64,000 nucleotides of DNA from Spirochaetales bacterium. Lineage in GTDB: Bacteria > Spirochaetota > Spirochaetia > Treponematales > Treponemataceae. Positions 6,647-13,365 of the stretch are shown here, one piece after another. Location of the stretch: the NCBI GenBank assembly GCA_029098225.1, contig JAQXNX010000033.1, positions 124,001 through 188,000 on the forward strand. The letters are read 5' to 3'. The position numbers and the translations under genes were made by a program. The notes below the pieces were generated by a model that worked only from the letters and a program-made list of their open reading frames with translations, had not been told where the DNA came from and searched no databases. Every line of letters starts with the position of its first letter. Positions within the stretch are counted from its first letter, which is position 1.

Positions 6647-8026
6647 ATGAAAAAGTTTTCTTCTGTTCTTATTTCGTTTTTAATTTTCAGTTTTTATTGT
6701 TTTTCAGGTACAATGCCTTATGATTATTCATATACAATTGATAAAGATTATGATTATTTTAATATTGATCAGGTTTTTGTCTTAAGCAAAAAAGGGATGG
6801 ATGTAAAAGAAAAACCAGATGAAAATTCAAGAACGCTTGTTCATTTACCGCCGGCAACTCAAGTCAGAGTTGTAGCAATCAGCGGGCCAAAAAGCAACAA
6901 TAAAAGTGAATTTTACGATGATTATTATCTCGATTGGGCTGCAATTTTTCTACCAGATAATCTGAGATATAACGGAAATCAGATTGGCTGGATTAATAAT
7001 CCGGATGATTTATGGTGGGATCCCTATTCAGACTTTATAGATCGTGAAACTATCTGGCAAACAGAGGACTGGACAAAAAAAGATCTGACCGGATTTCTTT
7101 TAAATCACGTATGGGAAATGACTTCTTACATAGACGGCCGCAGCACTCAAAAAAAAGCAATTGTCGTTTTTGAAAAAGATCAGGCAAAAGGATTATTATT
7201 TTCGTCTGATTCAGAAGCCCCCGAAGAAACACTTATAGCTAAATATAAAGTTTTAAGCGGAAATCAAATTGAAATTAAAGAAGACACAAGTTTCTTTCAT
7301 AAAGGCATAAAAAATATTAAATCTGTTAATGAAACATTTTTTGAGATTTATGATAACAGATATGAATCCTGCTCTTTTAGAGCAATTAATCCGGGAACAA
7401 TTCTTGAAGAAAGTTTTTATGAAAACTACAGCAAAAAATATCATCAGCAAATAGAAAATTATATAATAAAAGAATCACGAAAATTCTTCAGGATTTATTC
7501 AAAAGACTGGTATTGTAATAATGATATTTCTGATTATCTTCTTAGTTCATACTACAACGATTACGAATATAATTATGAAACTGGCGATACAATGCAAAAT
7601 CCTTATAATTTAAAAACTCTTGCCATTGCATACGGAGTCTGGCTTGACAGCACCGTAAAAGTATTTGTAGATTACTGGGCTCGTTACATAAAAAAATATG
7701 AACAGGAAGTTCTTCCAAAAGGAATTTATACTTATCGTGGAATTTGTAAACCTTACAAACATTTATATAAAGAAGTAACTTACAAAGCCGATTCAAATTT
7801 AAATTTGCGTGAATCAGAAAACAGGAAAAGTCAGGTCATTACAATAATGAACGAAAATACAAAAGTTACAATAGTTGACTTTGGTCAGCCTGAAGTTATT
7901 GACGGAATTTTATCGACATGGGTAAAAGTAAAAATTGTTGAAAATACTATAGACCGCAATAACAACACCCTGTCAGAAGGCACAGAAGGCTGGTGCTTTG
8001 GCGGTTATCTTATGGAAGATAAATAA
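6647..8026 (+). CDS. Secreted SH3-domain protein of unknown function
   Basis: The 459-residue product has an N-terminal signal sequence (hydrophobic 5-18; a loose lipobox around SFYC, Cys 18, or cleavage after FSG at 21). Residues about 42-118 look like a bacterial SH3 domain (KKGMDVKEKPDENSRTL, then a W-rich GWINNPDDLWW end), and about 377-459 form a second one (YKADSNLNLRESENRKSQVI ... GTEGWCFGGYL). The middle part is Asp/Tyr-rich and unrecognised. Such domains often bind peptidoglycan or act as extracellular adaptors in spirochaetes. It is monocistronic and divergent from rimP, with no SD, so it may be translated from a leaderless transcript. Periplasmic or outer-surface location is inferred. 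Confidence 0.75.
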   Translation: MKKFSSVLISFLIFSFYCFSGTMPYDYSYTIDKDYDYFNIDQVFVLSKKGMDVKEKPDENSRTLVHLPPATQVRVVAISGPKSNNKSEFYDDYYLDWAAIFLPDNLRYNGNQIGWINNPDDLWWDPYSDFIDRETIWQTEDWTKKDLTGFLLNHVWEMTSYIDGRSTQKKAIVVFEKDQAKGLLFSSDSEAPEETLIAKYKVLSGNQIEIKEDTSFFHKGIKNIKSVNETFFEIYDNRYESCSFRAINPGTILEESFYENYSKKYHQQIENYIIKESRKFFRIYSKDWYCNNDISDYLLSSYYNDYEYNYETGDTMQNPYNLKTLAIAYGVWLDSTVKVFVDYWARYIKKYEQEVLPKGIYTYRGICKPYKHLYKEVTYKADSNLNLRESENRKSQVITIMNENTKVTIVDFGQPEVIDGILSTWVKVKIVENTIDRNNNTLSEGTEGWCFGGYLMEDK

Positions 8027-8104
8027 ACGGCGGCTACAGCTCGCTGTTGCATGCGCAAAAAAAACGGATAAAACTCGCACGGCTGCCCGGTAGTTTGTGC
8101 CTAT

Positions 8105-8141
8105 AAAAAAGGACATCTCCTAATGGAAGTGCCCTTTTTTT
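8105..8141 (+). terminator. Terminator after the SH3 protein gene
   Basis: AAAAAAGG...CCTTTTTT arms (8105-8120 with 8125-8140) pair at 13 or 14 of 16 positions and end in T7 on the plus strand. The A-rich 5' arm makes it potentially bidirectional. The DNA between the SH3 stop codon and this hairpin (8027-8104) shows no gene. Confidence 0.65.
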
Positions 8142-8156
8142 ATTTACAGTATATCA

Positions 8157-8198
8157 CTAGAATGAACCAGCAACAGCAACTGCACAGGCAACGGTACA
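8157..8198 (-). pseudogene. Relic of the 3' end of a second GGGtGRT gene
   Basis: Read on the minus strand, these 42 bases are 13 codons plus TAG encoding CTVACAVAVAGSF, exactly the last 13 residues of the intact GGGtGRT gene (8349-8390). The two copies differ only at synonymous places: GCA/GCT, Ser AGT/TCA (three bases) and TAA/TAG. No further upstream coding sequence remains; the relic stops at the hairpin repeat starting at 8198. This suggests a diverged homologous gene was replaced or deleted. Confidence 0.75.
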
Positions 8199-8260
8199 TG
8201 CCTAAAATAGCAAATGCGTTAAAAAAAACAGTCCCACAGGACTGTTTTTTAGCATTTACT
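8198..8260 (+). repeat. Dispersed hairpin repeat, copy A (bidirectional terminator)
   Basis: About 63 bp matching 11065-11127 in inverted orientation. Its core is a 12-bp stem AAAAAACAGTCC/GGACTGTTTTTT (8223-8234 with 8239-8250), flanked by AAATGC and GCATTT arms. Relative to copy B the closing A-T pair is G-C, a compensatory change. On the plus strand it could encode a peptide beginning MPKIANALKK, as could copy B, but this is probably incidental. It lies between convergent transcription units. Confidence 0.7.
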
Positions 8261-8262
8261 TA

Positions 8263-8340
8263 CTAAATGGCTCGCCCGATTTATCGGGCGCCTAAGGTTG
8301 TACCGTTGCTTTAGAGACTTCGAAAAACAACGATACAACT
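8263..8340 (-). other. Structured 3' region of the GGGtGRT operon
   Basis: Two hairpins follow the stop codon on the minus strand: GTTGTATCGTTG with CAACGGTACAAC (8328-8339 with 8298-8309, 11 of 12 pairs) and GCCCGAT/ATCGGGC near 8274-8289. The inner segment at 8296-8309 is also a perfect 14-bp complement of coding DNA at 8380-8393, so two foldings exclude each other. No strong T-run follows until the repeat at 8198-8260. Confidence 0.5.
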
Positions 8341-8348
8341 ATAATTGC

Positions 8349-9386
8349 TTAGAAACTACCAGCAACTGCAACTGCACAGGCAACGGTACAACCGACCATA
8401 GGATTGTTACCCATTCCCATGAATCCCATCATCTCAACGTGAGCTGGTACTGATGACGAACCTGCGAACTGTGCATCTGAGTGCATACGTCCGAGAGTAT
8501 CAGTAAAGCCGTAAGAAGCTGGACCTGCAGCCATGTTATCAGGATGGAGTGTACGACCTGTACCACCACCAGAAGCTACAGAGAAGTATTTCTTACCAGC
8601 AAGGAGACGCTCCTTCTTGTAAGTACCTGCAACAGGGTGCTGGAAACGTGTTGGGTTTGTTGAGTTACCAGTGATAGAAACATCAACATCCTCGTGCCAC
8701 ATAATTGCAACACCTTCGCGTACATCGTCAGCACCGTAGCACTTTACGATAAGGCGGTCTGGGTTAGATCCGTATGGAACTTCCTTTACAACCTTAAGAG
8801 CCTTGTCTGTACCTTCGCCGTTGAAATAGTCGAATTCAGTCTGAACGTATGTGAAGCCGTTGATACGAGAAATAATCTGAGCAGCGTCTTTTCCAAGACC
8901 GTTCAAGATAACGCGGAGCTTGTTCTTGCGAACCTTGTTAGCGTTAGCAGCAATCTTAATAGCACCTTCAGCAGCAGCGAAAGATTCGTGTCCTGCCAGG
9001 AATGCAAAGCACTGTGTTTCTTCAGAAAGAAGACGTGCACCGAGGTTTCCGTGTCCTAGCCCTACTTTACGGTCATCAGCTACAGAACCTGGCAAACAGA
9101 ATGCCTGGAGTCCCTTACCGATGTTGCTAGCCGCTGTAGAACCAGTTTTGTCTCCTGTCTTTTCTGCTTCTTTGATTGCGATTGCAGATCCGAGTACGTA
9201 TGCCCATTTAGCATCCTCGAAACAAATCTGCTGTGTAGACTGACAGATTTCGTATGGATCGAAACCACGAGCCTTACAAAGATCGCGTGCTTCGTTCAAA
9301 CCAGCCTCACCTTCTTTAAAACCATATTCTTTAAGAGCCTTATTCACCTGAGGAATGCGGCCTTCAAAATCTTCAAATAATGCCAT
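8349..9386 (-). CDS. GGGtGRT family protein of unknown function
   Basis: The 345-residue product contains the eponymous motif GGGTGRT at 273-279, within ASGGGTGRTLHPDN. It is Cys-rich (37, 48, 55, 97, 126, 216, 333, 337), has no signal peptide and is probably cytosolic. Families of this name occur mainly in anaerobes, as I recall, next to a NifU-like protein, as here (21-bp gap). The pairing suggests a role tied to Fe-S clusters or redox chemistry, but the reaction is unknown. AGGAGG lies about 9 nt before ATG 9386. Codon use is more GC-rich than in nearby genes, which may reflect high expression. A partial second copy of its 3' end lies downstream. Confidence 0.8.
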   Translation of the reverse strand: MALFEDFEGRIPQVNKALKEYGFKEGEAGLNEARDLCKARGFDPYEICQSTQQICFEDAKWAYVLGSAIAIKEAEKTGDKTGSTAASNIGKGLQAFCLPGSVADDRKVGLGHGNLGARLLSEETQCFAFLAGHESFAAAEGAIKIAANANKVRKNKLRVILNGLGKDAAQIISRINGFTYVQTEFDYFNGEGTDKALKVVKEVPYGSNPDRLIVKCYGADDVREGVAIMWHEDVDVSITGNSTNPTRFQHPVAGTYKKERLLAGKKYFSVASGGGTGRTLHPDNMAAGPASYGFTDTLGRMHSDAQFAGSSSVPAHVEMMGFMGMGNNPMVGCTVACAVAVAGSF

Positions 9387-9407
9387 AATTCAATTTCCTC
9401 CTGCGAC

Positions 9408-10109
9408 TTACTCTTTTCTTGGGTCGATAAGTTTTACCATACCCTGATCTGCAGTTACACGACCATAGTGTGTACGTGCACCTTCGATAGCTTCCTGTGC
9501 AGGTTTTCCTGCTTTGAGGGCATCCATTAACTTACCAAAGTTGATACAGTTATAACCGATGATCTGGTTGTCTTTATCAACTGCACAAGTTTCTACATAA
9601 CCTTCAGTCATTTCGAGATAGCGAGGACCTGTTTTGCGTGTTGCAAACATAGTTCCTACCTGAGAGCGGAGGTTCTTTCCAAGGTCTTCAAGAGAAGCAC
9701 CAACTTTAAGTCCGTCTTTAGAATAAGCTGACTGTGTACGTCCGTAAACAATCTGCATAAAGAGTTCGCGCATAGCTGTGTTGATAGCATCGCAAACCAA
9801 GTCTGTGTTAAGAGCTTCAAGCAAAGTTTTTCCGATAAGGATTTCAGAAGCCATAGCAGCTGAGTGAGTCATACCAGAACAACCGATAGTCTCAACCAAA
9901 GCTTCTTCAATAATACCGTCTTTTACGTTCAAAGAGAGTTTACAAGCTCCCTGCTGAGGTGCACACCAACCGATACCGTGTGTGAATCCAGAAACGTCTT
10001 CAATTTTTTTAACCTTTACCCATTCTCCTTCTTCAGGAATTGGGGCTGGTCCATGATATGCGCCTTTTGCCAAAGGACACATATGCTCCACTTCTGCAGT
10101 GTATGTCAT
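9408..10109 (-). CDS. NifU-like iron-sulfur scaffold family protein partnered with GGGtGRT
   Basis: The 233-residue product resembles the NifU/IscU N-terminal scaffold fold. It has GIGWCAPQQGAC (Cys 49 and 56) and ETIGCSGMTHSAAMASE (Cys 77), the latter resembling the GCG(S/A)xxASSS segment of IscU, followed by an EILIGKTLLEAL helix. A further Cys lies at 11 and more near the C-terminus. It differs from housekeeping IscU by its long C-terminal part and inserted residues, so it is probably a specialised scaffold or carrier for the GGGtGRT protein rather than the general Fe-S scaffold. TAGGAG lies about 8 nt before ATG 10109. First gene of the two-gene operon. Confidence 0.75.
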   Translation of the reverse strand: MTYTAEVEHMCPLAKGAYHGPAPIPEEGEWVKVKKIEDVSGFTHGIGWCAPQQGACKLSLNVKDGIIEEALVETIGCSGMTHSAAMASEILIGKTLLEALNTDLVCDAINTAMRELFMQIVYGRTQSAYSKDGLKVGASLEDLGKNLRSQVGTMFATRKTGPRYLEMTEGYVETCAVDKDNQIIGYNCINFGKLMDALKAGKPAQEAIEGARTHYGRVTADQGMVKLIDPRKE

Positions 10110-10141
10110 GTTTTGCTCCTATATAAACAAATATATAGAAT

Positions 10142-10170
10142 AAAATATCATTTTTCAGAGAGTATTACAA
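10142..10170 (-). promoter_or_regulatory. Promoter of the NifU-like/GGGtGRT operon
   Basis: Minus-strand TTGTAA (10165-10170), 17-bp spacer, TATTTT (10142-10147). Predicted start is about 10135, giving a 25-nt leader with a normal SD. Confidence 0.6.
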
Positions 10171-10191
10171 TCCCATTTTTTTTATGTGAAT

Positions 10192-10220
10192 TTGACCAAA
10201 AAAAGTATTATCAATAGAAT
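10192..10220 (+). promoter_or_regulatory. Promoter abutting the histidine phosphatase start codon
   Basis: TTGACC (10192-10197), a 17-bp spacer and TAGAAT (10215-10220) are near consensus. The ATG at 10229 begins only 8 nt after the -10 and has no SD, implying a leaderless or almost leaderless mRNA. Confidence 0.65.
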
Positions 10221-10228
10221 ACGAGATA

Positions 10229-10825
10229 ATGGAACTTTATATATTACGTCATGGTACTACAGACTGGAACAAACAGAAGAGATTCCAGGGATCACAGGAT
10301 ATAAATCTGAATGAAGAAGGAAGACAACTCGCAATTAAAGTTGGCAAAAGATTTAAAAACGAAAATATTAGCTTTGACTGCATTTATTCTTCTCCTTTGA
10401 AACGTGCCTATGAAACTGCATGCCTTATCAGGGGCGATAATAATTATCCTGTAATAAAAAATCCGCTGCTTAGGGAAATCAGTTTTGGCTGTCAGGAAGG
10501 AATGCCTTATGACGAATGGATGAATACAGAAGACCATCGCAAGTATTTCTTTACAAATCCTATAGAATATATACCTCCTGAGGGTGGAGAAACTTTAAGT
10601 TCCGTATGCAAACGTACAAAAGAATTTGTGCAGACAATAATTGAACCAATTCAAAAAAGCAAACCTGATTCCAGAATTATGATTGTTGCACATGGCGCTT
10701 TACTTGCCGGAATGATGTGCTATCTTGATAATCACGGAATCGAAACTTTCTGGGGAAGCGGTTTAAAAGGAAACTGCGAAGAAACAATTTATAATTATGA
10801 CGGGCAAAAATGGGAAAAAAAATAA
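10229..10825 (+). CDS. Histidine phosphatase family protein (phosphoglycerate mutase-like)
   Basis: Cytosolic phosphatase or mutase of the branch-1 histidine phosphatase superfamily. The 198-residue product has the catalytic LRHGTTDWN (Arg7, phospho-acceptor His8), the YSSPLKRAYETA block (Arg59), Glu83 in LREISFGCQEG, and the second catalytic His155 in IVAHGALL. This set is shared by cofactor-dependent phosphoglycerate mutases, CobC-like phosphatases and broad-specificity sugar phosphatases; the short length and missing mutase insertions favour a phosphatase. The substrate cannot be read from sequence. Monocistronic, divergent from the NifU-like operon and convergent with argG. Confidence 0.88.
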   Translation: MELYILRHGTTDWNKQKRFQGSQDINLNEEGRQLAIKVGKRFKNENISFDCIYSSPLKRAYETACLIRGDNNYPVIKNPLLREISFGCQEGMPYDEWMNTEDHRKYFFTNPIEYIPPEGGETLSSVCKRTKEFVQTIIEPIQKSKPDSRIMIVAHGALLAGMMCYLDNHGIETFWGSGLKGNCEETIYNYDGQKWEKK

Positions 10826-11064
10826 CAGATTTATTTTTGGCTGCTCGCATAGTCTCGCAGCTTGAGCCATTCTTCCGATGAACCTAAATGTGTAAGGCCG
10901 CTGGCGGCCGGTGTTCTATAGCAGGGCGTTAAAAAAATTGCACCGCAATTTTTAGCCCTACTACTATCCCGCTGTCGCAGCCCTGTTTTTAACGGTTCCT
11001 CGATTTTAGGCTGCTCGCGGTTCCTCGATTGTAGCGCTCGATAAATCTCGCGAGCTATTTTTAA
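10826..11064 (+). other. Gene-free, hairpin- and repeat-rich spacer between the phosphatase gene and argG
   Basis: No convincing gene. It contains GGCCGC/GCGGCC (around 10895-10909), a larger hairpin AGGGC...AAAAATTGC/GCAATTTTT...GCCCT (10923-10957), a 13-bp direct repeat CGGTTCCTCGATT at 10993-11005 and 11018-11030 inside an imperfect tandem of about 24 bp, and GCTCG/CGAGC at 11036-11055. A 98-codon minus-strand reading frame crosses it but has no family resemblance and overlaps the repeat copy B. It looks like an insertion-prone intergenic region. Confidence 0.6.
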
Positions 11065-11127
11065 GGTAAATGCTAAAAGACAGTCCCGATGGACTGTCTT
11101 TTTTAACGCATTTGCTATATTTGGCAT
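11065..11127 (-). repeat. Dispersed hairpin repeat, copy B (bidirectional terminator)
   Basis: Inverted copy of 8198-8260. Core stem GACAGTCC/GGACTGTC with flanking A- and T-runs. The change from A-T to G-C at the outer pair relative to copy A keeps the stem intact. It sits between convergent genes and reaches the last base of argG, forming TAATG with its stop codon. Confidence 0.7.
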
Positions 11128-12392
11128 TACTCAGTTGGTCTTTTTTTCAGGTTCTTGCTTTCTGCAATTGCCTGACCTTCGCCAACACTCTGCTCCATCA
11201 TAGCGCGAACCTTGAGTGGAAGTCCTGCAAGTGTAATGAAGCCCTGAGCATCCTTGTGGTTGTAAAGTTCACCAGTTGTGAATGAAGCAATTGATTCGTT
11301 GTAGAGGCTGTACTTTGAACCAGAACCTGCACCACGGATTGCGCCCTTCACTACCTTTACCTTTGCCCAGCCTGTTACAGTTTCTTCTGCCTTGTCCATA
11401 AAGGCCATGCAGGAATCCATAAGAGTTGTGAACCATTTTCCTTCGTAGATAAGCTCTGCCATGCGGAGGCTTACCTGCTGTTTGTAGTGGTAAGTTTCAC
11501 GGTCGAGACAGATGTGATCCATCATTCTGTGAGCGAAGTAAAGAATTGCTCCACCCGGTGTTTCGTAAACACCACGGCTCTTCATACCAACAAAGCGGTT
11601 TTCGCAGATATCTACAAGACCAACACCGTTGCGTCCGCCGATTACGTTGAGCTCGTTAAGAAGGTCAAGAGAGTTCATCTTCTTGCCGTTGAGTCCAACA
11701 GGAATACCCTTTTCAAAGTCGATTGTTACATATTCACCGTCGTTTGGAGCTTCCTCCGGAACTGTTGTATTTTTAAGCATGTGCTTGTAATTTGGCTCGT
11801 TTTCTGTCTTCTCGAGCTCGAGACCTTCATGGCTGAGATGCCAGATGTTCTCGTCGCGTGAGTAAGACTGATCTTTTTTCATTGGAACTTCGAGGCCGCG
11901 GTCTTCAAGATATTTGATTTCTGCTTCGCGGCTGTCCATATTCCATTTGTCATCGCGCCATGCAGCGATTACCTTGATATCTGGAGCAAAAGCCTTGATT
12001 GCAAACTCAAAGCGAACCTGGTCATTTCCCTTACCTGTTGCACCGTGACAGATTGCAACTGCCTTTTCCTGACGTGCATATTCTACAAGGATTTTTCCGA
12101 TAAGAGGACGTGCAGTAGAAGTACCGAGAAGATATTCATCCTCGTAAACTGCATTTGCCTTGAGTGCCGGCCAGATGTATTCTTCAATATATTCCTGACG
12201 TGCATCTACAACGTAACATGCGCTTGCACCTGTTTTGAGGGCGCGGGATTTGATTGCTTCCCAATCATCTCCCTGTCCTACGTCGATACAAACTGCGATT
12301 ACATCGTAGTCATAGTTTTCTTTGAGCCATGGAATGATTACTGTTGTATCAAGTCCACCTGAATAAGCAAGAACTACCTTATCTTTTGCCAT
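11127..12392 (-). CDS. argG: Argininosuccinate synthase
   Basis: Joins citrulline and aspartate with ATP to give argininosuccinate, the penultimate step of arginine synthesis. The 421-residue product has the N-type ATP pyrophosphatase P-loop VVLAYSGGLDTTV (about 6-18), DVGQGDD near 38-44, GATGKGNDQVRFE near 115-127 and GRNGVGLVDICENRFVGMKSRG near 253-274, all diagnostic. GAGAGG lies about 7 nt before ATG 12392. It stands alone; no other arg gene is in the window. Candidate ArgR sites overlap its promoter. Higher use of GC-ending codons than neighbours suggests high expression. Confidence 0.97.
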   Translation of the reverse strand: MAKDKVVLAYSGGLDTTVIIPWLKENYDYDVIAVCIDVGQGDDWEAIKSRALKTGASACYVVDARQEYIEEYIWPALKANAVYEDEYLLGTSTARPLIGKILVEYARQEKAVAICHGATGKGNDQVRFEFAIKAFAPDIKVIAAWRDDKWNMDSREAEIKYLEDRGLEVPMKKDQSYSRDENIWHLSHEGLELEKTENEPNYKHMLKNTTVPEEAPNDGEYVTIDFEKGIPVGLNGKKMNSLDLLNELNVIGGRNGVGLVDICENRFVGMKSRGVYETPGGAILYFAHRMMDHICLDRETYHYKQQVSLRMAELIYEGKWFTTLMDSCMAFMDKAEETVTGWAKVKVVKGAIRGAGSGSKYSLYNESIASFTTGELYNHKDAQGFITLAGLPLKVRAMMEQSVGEGQAIAESKNLKKRPTE

Positions 12393-12469
12393 ATATAACC
12401 TCTCTTGGTGGTTTCGTATTTCGACAAGCTCAATAAGCGTGTGATTTGCTTACTCAACCACCATATTTT

Positions 12470-12515
12470 TGCATAAATATACAAAAAATATACAATTTTA
12501 TGCAAAAATATGCAA
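12470..12515 (-). promoter_or_regulatory. argG promoter overlapped by ARG-box-like palindromes
   Basis: Minus-strand TTGCAT (12510-12515), 17-bp spacer and TATATT (12487-12492) form a promoter. Two 14-bp imperfect palindromes, TGCATAAATATACA (12470-12483) and TGCAAAAATATGCA (12501-12514), plus a third inexact one at 12489-12504, cover it. Their AT-rich centre and TGnAT/ATnCA-like ends resemble ArgR/AhrC operators, fitting arginine repression. Confidence 0.6.
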
Positions 12516-12540
12516 GAGATTATATAAAATTAACTGTAAA

Positions 12541-12750
12541 CCTGGCTCCCAGTCGTGATACACAGGCATGTATGCAAACAATCTTTTGATTATTAAGTCA
12601 GTTAATTTGGCGCGAAGGAGTGAGACACAGGGCAAAAAGACTTTTTTTGGGGATGCCGCGTGAGCGGCATTAATATGGTTTCCATACCCCAAAAAACGTC
12701 TAGCGGATTATTCCGCGTTTTTGACCTGTGGATCACGACTGGAAGCCAAG
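12541..12750. repeat. Structured intergenic element with long terminal inverted repeats (MITE-like or RNA)
   Basis: The 26-bp ends at 12541-12566 and 12725-12750 are near-perfect inverted repeats. Inside, CACAGGGCAAAAA (12626-12638) pairs with TTTTTGACCTGTG (12718-12730). Within that, 12639-12652 pairs with 12687-12700 (13 of 14) and encloses two hairpins: ATGCCGC-GTGA-GCGGCAT (12653-12670) and TATGG-TTT-CCATA (12674-12686). A separate hairpin GCGGA/TCCGC lies at 12703-12716. No plausible coding region. It fills the spacer between the unknown gene at 12766 and the argG promoter. Confidence 0.65.
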
Positions 12751-12765
12751 ATATCTGGATTTATT

Positions 12766-13350
12766 TTACAGTTCATCGATTTTTTGCATAAAATTATCTT
12801 CAGTGATTTGTATATTTATGCTGTTGGCCGGCAGGGTCAGGGTGAAGGTGCCGTCTTCATTGGGATTTATTGTGAAGGCTTGTTTGAGGTGTGAACTGGC
12901 ATAGGCTTTAATAAACTCCAGGGCAAGCTTCTGGCGGCGGTGAGATCGGGATTTGTTTTCAAGGGAAGTTTCGAGTTCTTTTAAGTAATCCGGCAGTCGG
13001 CTAAGGAACTCATCTATTTCTGGAAGCGGGTTATAGGGAAATTTTGCGTCGCAGAGCTTTACATAGTCTCCTGATTTTTTTTGCAAAAGACTTCCTTTTA
13101 TAGAAGACTGAATGAAAAGGCGGAGTTTTATATTAGATGTAAGAGCAATTTCCAGAGTACAGTAAGATTCAAAATATTCAACATTTATTTTTGCTTCTGG
13201 ATGAGAAGCCGAAAATTCGTCAAATGCTGAATGACAATTTTCCAAACACAAAGGTTCTGCATCTGTGCGGACCATATTTTTATGCTGCAGGTGAACAAAA
13301 TGTTCTTTCCAGAAATCTGCTTCATTATCAATATATTTTTGTGCGGACAT
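12766..13350 (-). CDS. Uncharacterised protein at the end of the guaB-moxR-VWA operon
   Basis: I do not recognise this 194-residue product. It has no signal peptide or membrane segment, so it should be cytosolic. The first half carries scattered acidic and aromatic residues; residues about 120-150 are rich in Lys/Arg/Glu and probably helical (LKELETSLENKSRSHRRQKLALEFIKAYA), and the C-terminus looks like a small beta-rich domain (TFTLTLPANSINIQI). An in-frame ATG at 13362 overlaps the SD of the preceding gene end; 13350 is preferred because GGAG is 7 nt upstream. It starts 15 bp after the VWA gene, so it may assist the MoxR/VWA pair. Confidence 0.6.
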   Translation of the reverse strand: MSAQKYIDNEADFWKEHFVHLQHKNMVRTDAEPLCLENCHSAFDEFSASHPEAKINVEYFESYCTLEIALTSNIKLRLFIQSSIKGSLLQKKSGDYVKLCDAKFPYNPLPEIDEFLSRLPDYLKELETSLENKSRSHRRQKLALEFIKAYASSHLKQAFTINPNEDGTFTLTLPANSINIQITEDNFMQKIDEL

Positions 13351-13365
13351 TTTAATCTCCATCTC

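Noticed and set aside
10831-11127. Minus-strand 98-codon frame starting over the argG stop
   Set aside because: Its first part is the hairpin repeat also found at 8198-8260, where the frame breaks off early; the remainder follows GC-rich hairpins rather than codon bias.
12498-12692. Minus-strand 64-codon reading frame in the structured element
   Set aside because: It crosses the inverted repeats and hairpins, has no SD and no family resemblance; the structure explains the sequence.
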